Assembly: GCA_035299065.1 (NCBI GenBank) | Contig: DATGXI010000110.1 | Location: 1 to 23,146 of the forward strand | Direction: 5' to 3' | DNA: 23,146 nucleotides | Source: DASPJQ01 sp035299065 | GTDB lineage: Bacteria > Bacteroidota > Bacteroidia > Flavobacteriales_D > UBA2798 | In this document: one piece after another, positions 22,989 through 23,146 of the stretch | Position numbering within the stretch: the stretch's first letter is position 1 | Layout of the letters: every line of letters begins with the position of its first letter | The notes under the pieces: model-generated | Seen by the model: the letters and a program-made list of their open reading frames with translations, nothing else | Database searches by the model: none | Told to the model about the DNA's origin: nothing | Made by a program: the position numbers and the translations under genes

Positions 22989-23146
22989 ATGGTATATACC
23001 GCCTTTATAGATCACCTTAAATTTCAAAAGCGGTCATCGGTCCATACAGTTGAGGCCTATCAAAAAGACTTAAGCGATTTTTTTCAATACACCAGCCAGT
23101 TATACGAAGTTGAGCACCCGGCCGAGGTTTCAACCGTGATTGTACG
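22989..23146 (+). CDS. xerC: XerC/XerD-type tyrosine recombinase, N-terminal fragment
   Basis: 52 codons from the ATG at 22989 run off the right edge. MVYTAFIDHLKFQKRSSVHT, then VEAYQKDLSDFFQYTSQLYE is the core-binding (SAM-like) helix pair of XerC/XerD-type integrases: the F-x-x-x-L-x-x-x-K-x-x-S-x-x-T-x-x-x-Y-x-x-D-L pattern. The catalytic R-H-R-Y domain lies beyond the window. XerC acts at dif to resolve chromosome dimers. XerC rather than XerD is chosen because of its place after rpsU, as is usual in Bacteroidota; sequence alone does not decide it. Confidence 0.85.
   Translation, partial: MVYTAFIDHLKFQKRSSVHTVEAYQKDLSDFFQYTSQLYEVEHPAEVSTVIV

Overview
The window is a stretch of ordinary chromosome from a member of the Bacteroidota. 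The family cannot be fixed from it; a free-living Flavobacteriales, Sphingobacteriales or Chitinophagales type lineage would fit. The evidence is: Bacteroidota-type promoters (a -33 TTG/TTTG box and a -7 TAnnTTTG box, clearest before rpsU), few Shine-Dalgarno sites, many lipoproteins and Sec signal peptides, a LytS/LytTR two-component pair with TPRs, a YtxJ bacilliredoxin, and the order rpsU then xerC. I see no phage, IS element, CRISPR array, tRNA or rRNA.

Region by region. Positions 1-900 (minus) hold a truncated secreted YwqK/MORN-type protein and a small two-helix membrane protein. Positions 969-6358 (plus) hold an amidohydrolase lipoprotein, then a TPR / GDNDTYP-motif / FGE-fold exported protein, an ECF sigma factor, a membrane anti-sigma-like protein and a lipoprotein. 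A near-identical 41-base element with ECF-promoter layout precedes each of the first two genes. Positions 6383-10858 are a fatty-acid block: a nitronate monooxygenase-like flavoenzyme divergent from a MarR regulator (with a palindrome between them), a bifunctional FadN-like 3-hydroxyacyl-CoA dehydrogenase/enoyl-CoA hydratase, and an SRPBCC protein that overlaps it by one base. Positions 10933-13174 (minus) encode two secreted proteins, one with three Tudor/SH3-like repeats. Positions 13402-16035 (plus) encode the histidine kinase and its LytTR regulator.

Positions 16174-17849 (minus) hold the bacilliredoxin and a class I aminotransferase. Positions 18090-18863 (plus) hold a membrane-anchored TPR protein with a PLDc_N-like anchor. 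Two small hypothetical genes lie on minus (19163-20083). Then come apt and an acyl-CoA dehydrogenase on plus, a small membrane protein on minus, rpsU with a textbook promoter and terminator, and the start of xerC, cut by the window edge.

The most interesting signals are non-coding. They are the duplicated 41-base element around the sigma-factor cluster, and a pair of inverted roughly 115-base copies of a structured intergenic repeat (18954-19064 and 20197-20311). In that pair the hairpin arms differ in sequence but still pair, while the loop keeps a 13-base identical core. Also notable are several 7-8 base tandem patches next to gene ends and starts, and a sigma-factor gene that starts with TTG directly after the in-frame stop of the preceding gene.
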